Assembly (NCBI GenBank): GCA_963808455.1
Contig: CAWEHT010000350.1
Span: 1-8,107, forward strand
DNA length: 8,107 bases
Reading direction: 5' to 3'
DNA from: CAWEHT01 sp963808455
GTDB lineage: Bacteria > Chloroflexota > Anaerolineae > CG2-30-64-16
This document shows positions 6,485 to 8,107 of this stretch, piece by piece. Under the pieces are notes generated by a model. The model had not been told where the DNA came from, ran no database searches, and saw only the letters and a program-made list of their open reading frames with translations. The position numbers and the translations under genes were made by a program. How positions within the stretch are numbered: position 1 is the stretch's first letter; each line of letters starts with the position of its first letter.

Positions 6485-8107
6485 AGATCTGCAGATGCAC
6501 GTCGCCGGTGCCCGGGCCCAGACCACAGCCGGCGAAGCGACCACCGCGCCAGTCGAAAGCGATGAAGCGGCGCCAGCCCAGGGCATGAGCCTGGCAAAGC
6601 AGCCGTGCCGCACATTCTTCCCCCTCCGGCGGATACCCGCTGGCATCGATCACGAGCGTGCCTTCGCCAGGCGCAGGGGCACGCAGGGCCCGTCGGGTCT
6701 CGAAGTCCACGTGCCGATAGGCGCCTGGCGCGCCGGCATCGAGCTTCGGCACGCTGCGCAGGATGCGGGACAGCGCCGGTGAACGGCCGCCAGCAGGGCC
6801 GACCGCTTGACGGCTCCCGCATCGTAGCGCCGATCGCGCAGGAGGGTCAACGCGTCAACGGCGCACGTGAGCAACGTGTCGTTCGTGGAGGCGAGGCCTG
6901 CCAGCCGGTCCAACCACCCGTTGATCTCAAGAAGACCGGCGGCGCGCAGCAATTCTTTGGCCTCGAGGTACCAGTTTTCCGCCGAGGGCGTGCCGCCAGC
7001 CCACAGTGGCCCAGGGATCGATCTCCCGGCGAGCGTGCCGGCCACCGGAGCCTGCCCCCCCACAGCACCAGCCTCAACCTGGCCCGGCGGCCGGCCCTCG
7101 ACAGGGCCGGGGCCCATCTGGGGGAAGTTGCCTGTCACCAGACCGCGAAAAGCCTGGGCGCCGTCCACGGCCGCCGGCACCGTCGTGGCCTGGCCCGCCC
7201 GAGGGATATCGATAAGGTTTCCGAATTTGTCACGGCAGGCCAGGTGACAGCCTCCCTCACCGCCGGTAACGGTGAAGGTGAACGCCCCACCGTCAGTGTA
7301 GCTGCCGCCACGCGCGACCCAATACCTGTCGGCCAGAGGCTGAAAACGGCCGTCTTCCTGTGACAGGCTGCGCAGACAGGCGTTGACGGCCTGTCGCTCC
7401 GAGGCGATCAGCCCAATCCGGCAATCCGGCCCGTTTTCATACAGCGCGAAAACCTGCGGGCGCAGCATGGACGTATCCGTAGCGCCCAGGAGCTGCCAGG
7501 TCTGGCTATCCGGCATGCTACGTGCGACGATAAAGAACCATGGCCCATCGGGGCTGCCTTGAAGGTGCGTCTGCTGGACGGCCTGGTAGAGCGCCTGCCT
7601 GTCGGGCGCCAGCATGTCAAAGTCACGCTCGGTTGTGGGGGCCAGCGCTTCCAGCAATACCTCCAGCGGGTAACCGTAGACACGATCCCACAGGTCGAAG
7701 AGCAGCACGGCGACCTCAGTGTCGGTGAGAAAAAGAGGCACGATATTGCGCTGGCGCAGGTGCTCGGTGACCCGGTGATAGTTGGCGAAGTCGCCGTTGT
7801 GCACCAGTGCCTCGTTGACGCCGACGAACGGATGTGCCCCACCAGGATGCCACACCCGCCCTTTGGTGGGATACCGTTGGTGCGAAATCCATACGTGAGC
7901 CGTGAGGTCCTCGAGCCGATAATAGGCGGCGACCTGCTCGGCGTAGCCGACGATCTTGAAGACCAGGAGGTCGCGGCCGTGACACAAAACGAAGGCCCGT
8001 TTGTCGCCAAGGCTGGCGTAGTAGCGCTGGTTGAGCCGAAAGGTGTTCTGGTAGATGTACTCGTCCTCGACCCGCCGCGCCGGCAGATGGCGCAAACCGT
8101 TGTCTTC
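5855..8107 (-). pseudogene. Class II glutamine amidotransferase fused to a glutamate-synthase GXGXG domain; two frameshifts, 5' end outside window
   Basis: The gene enters at 8107 and ends at TAG 5857-5855, about 750 residues once restored. The N-terminal ~300 residues are a GltB-type class II amidotransferase: HQRYPTKGRVWHPGGAHPF, then NEALVHNGDFANY with the substrate-binding HNGD. The catalytic N-terminal Cys lies beyond the window. A Gly/Pro-rich linker of about 50 residues (near 7135-6985) follows, then a helical part and GEGTLVIDASGYPP. The C-terminal GXGXG beta-helix domain is long and well kept (GDSGDYLGSGLDGANVVVHG, SGRLVIHGDVGQTFLYGAKG, INGTCLDYLAESFMAGDP). The FMN/FeS synthase domain that normally sits between them in GltB is absent, so a separate partner would have to accept the ammonia, as in split archaeal glutamate synthases and GlxB/GlxC or MgsA/MgsB. 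One G is missing at 6776-6778 and one T is extra at 6485, so the frame is shifted for 97 codons and then restored. Confidence 0.85.

Noticed and set aside
5837..6565. 242-codon plus-strand open frame
   Set aside because: It is the reverse complement of the well-conserved GXGXG domain; long antisense frames are common at this GC content.
6605..7363. 252-codon plus-strand open frame
   Set aside because: It is the antisense of the amidotransferase gene, low in complexity and without motifs.

Overview
This 8.1-kb window comes from a high-GC bacterium. The dispersed repeats with CTCAGAATGACA and GGGGTTTCTT cores, and the IS3-type transposase, remind me of Chloroflexota (Anaerolineae-like) genomes. 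That assignment rests on remembered resemblance and is tentative. I see no tRNA, rRNA or CRISPR array.

Left half (1-4265), accessory region. Positions 1 to about 860 are one end of an IS3-family insertion sequence whose transposase reads on the minus strand as a single fused OrfA-OrfB. It has cut into a plus-strand subtilisin-like protease gene, of which only the C-terminal part with the catalytic Ser remains (about 862-1821). The fragment resembles the IetS protease of the IetAS anti-phage / plasmid-maintenance system. Next is a Hanks-type Ser/Thr kinase with an unrecognised C-terminal domain (2065-3563), broken by two frameshifts and one stop. It is followed by an intact 202-residue protein (3657-4265) with a segment resembling the helix-hairpin-helix of HhH-GPD DNA glycosylases. 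This grouping looks like a partly decayed defence or mobile island.

Right half (4266-8107), more GC-rich. A SAM-dependent O-methyltransferase (4436-5417, one frameshift) runs toward a minus-strand gene for a class II glutamine amidotransferase joined to a glutamate-synthase GXGXG domain (8107-5855, two compensating frameshifts, 5' end outside the window). The 437 bp between these convergent genes is filled with repeats: two ~92-bp elements with inverted ends and arm pairs that differ in a compensatory way, one half-copy, and two orphan tail copies each preceded by a hairpin.

Three otherwise well-preserved genes carry single-base indels, several in short G runs. Either the locus is decaying or the assembly has indel errors; the sequence alone does not decide. 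Apart from the possible kinase/HhH pair, nothing shows that these genes act in one pathway.
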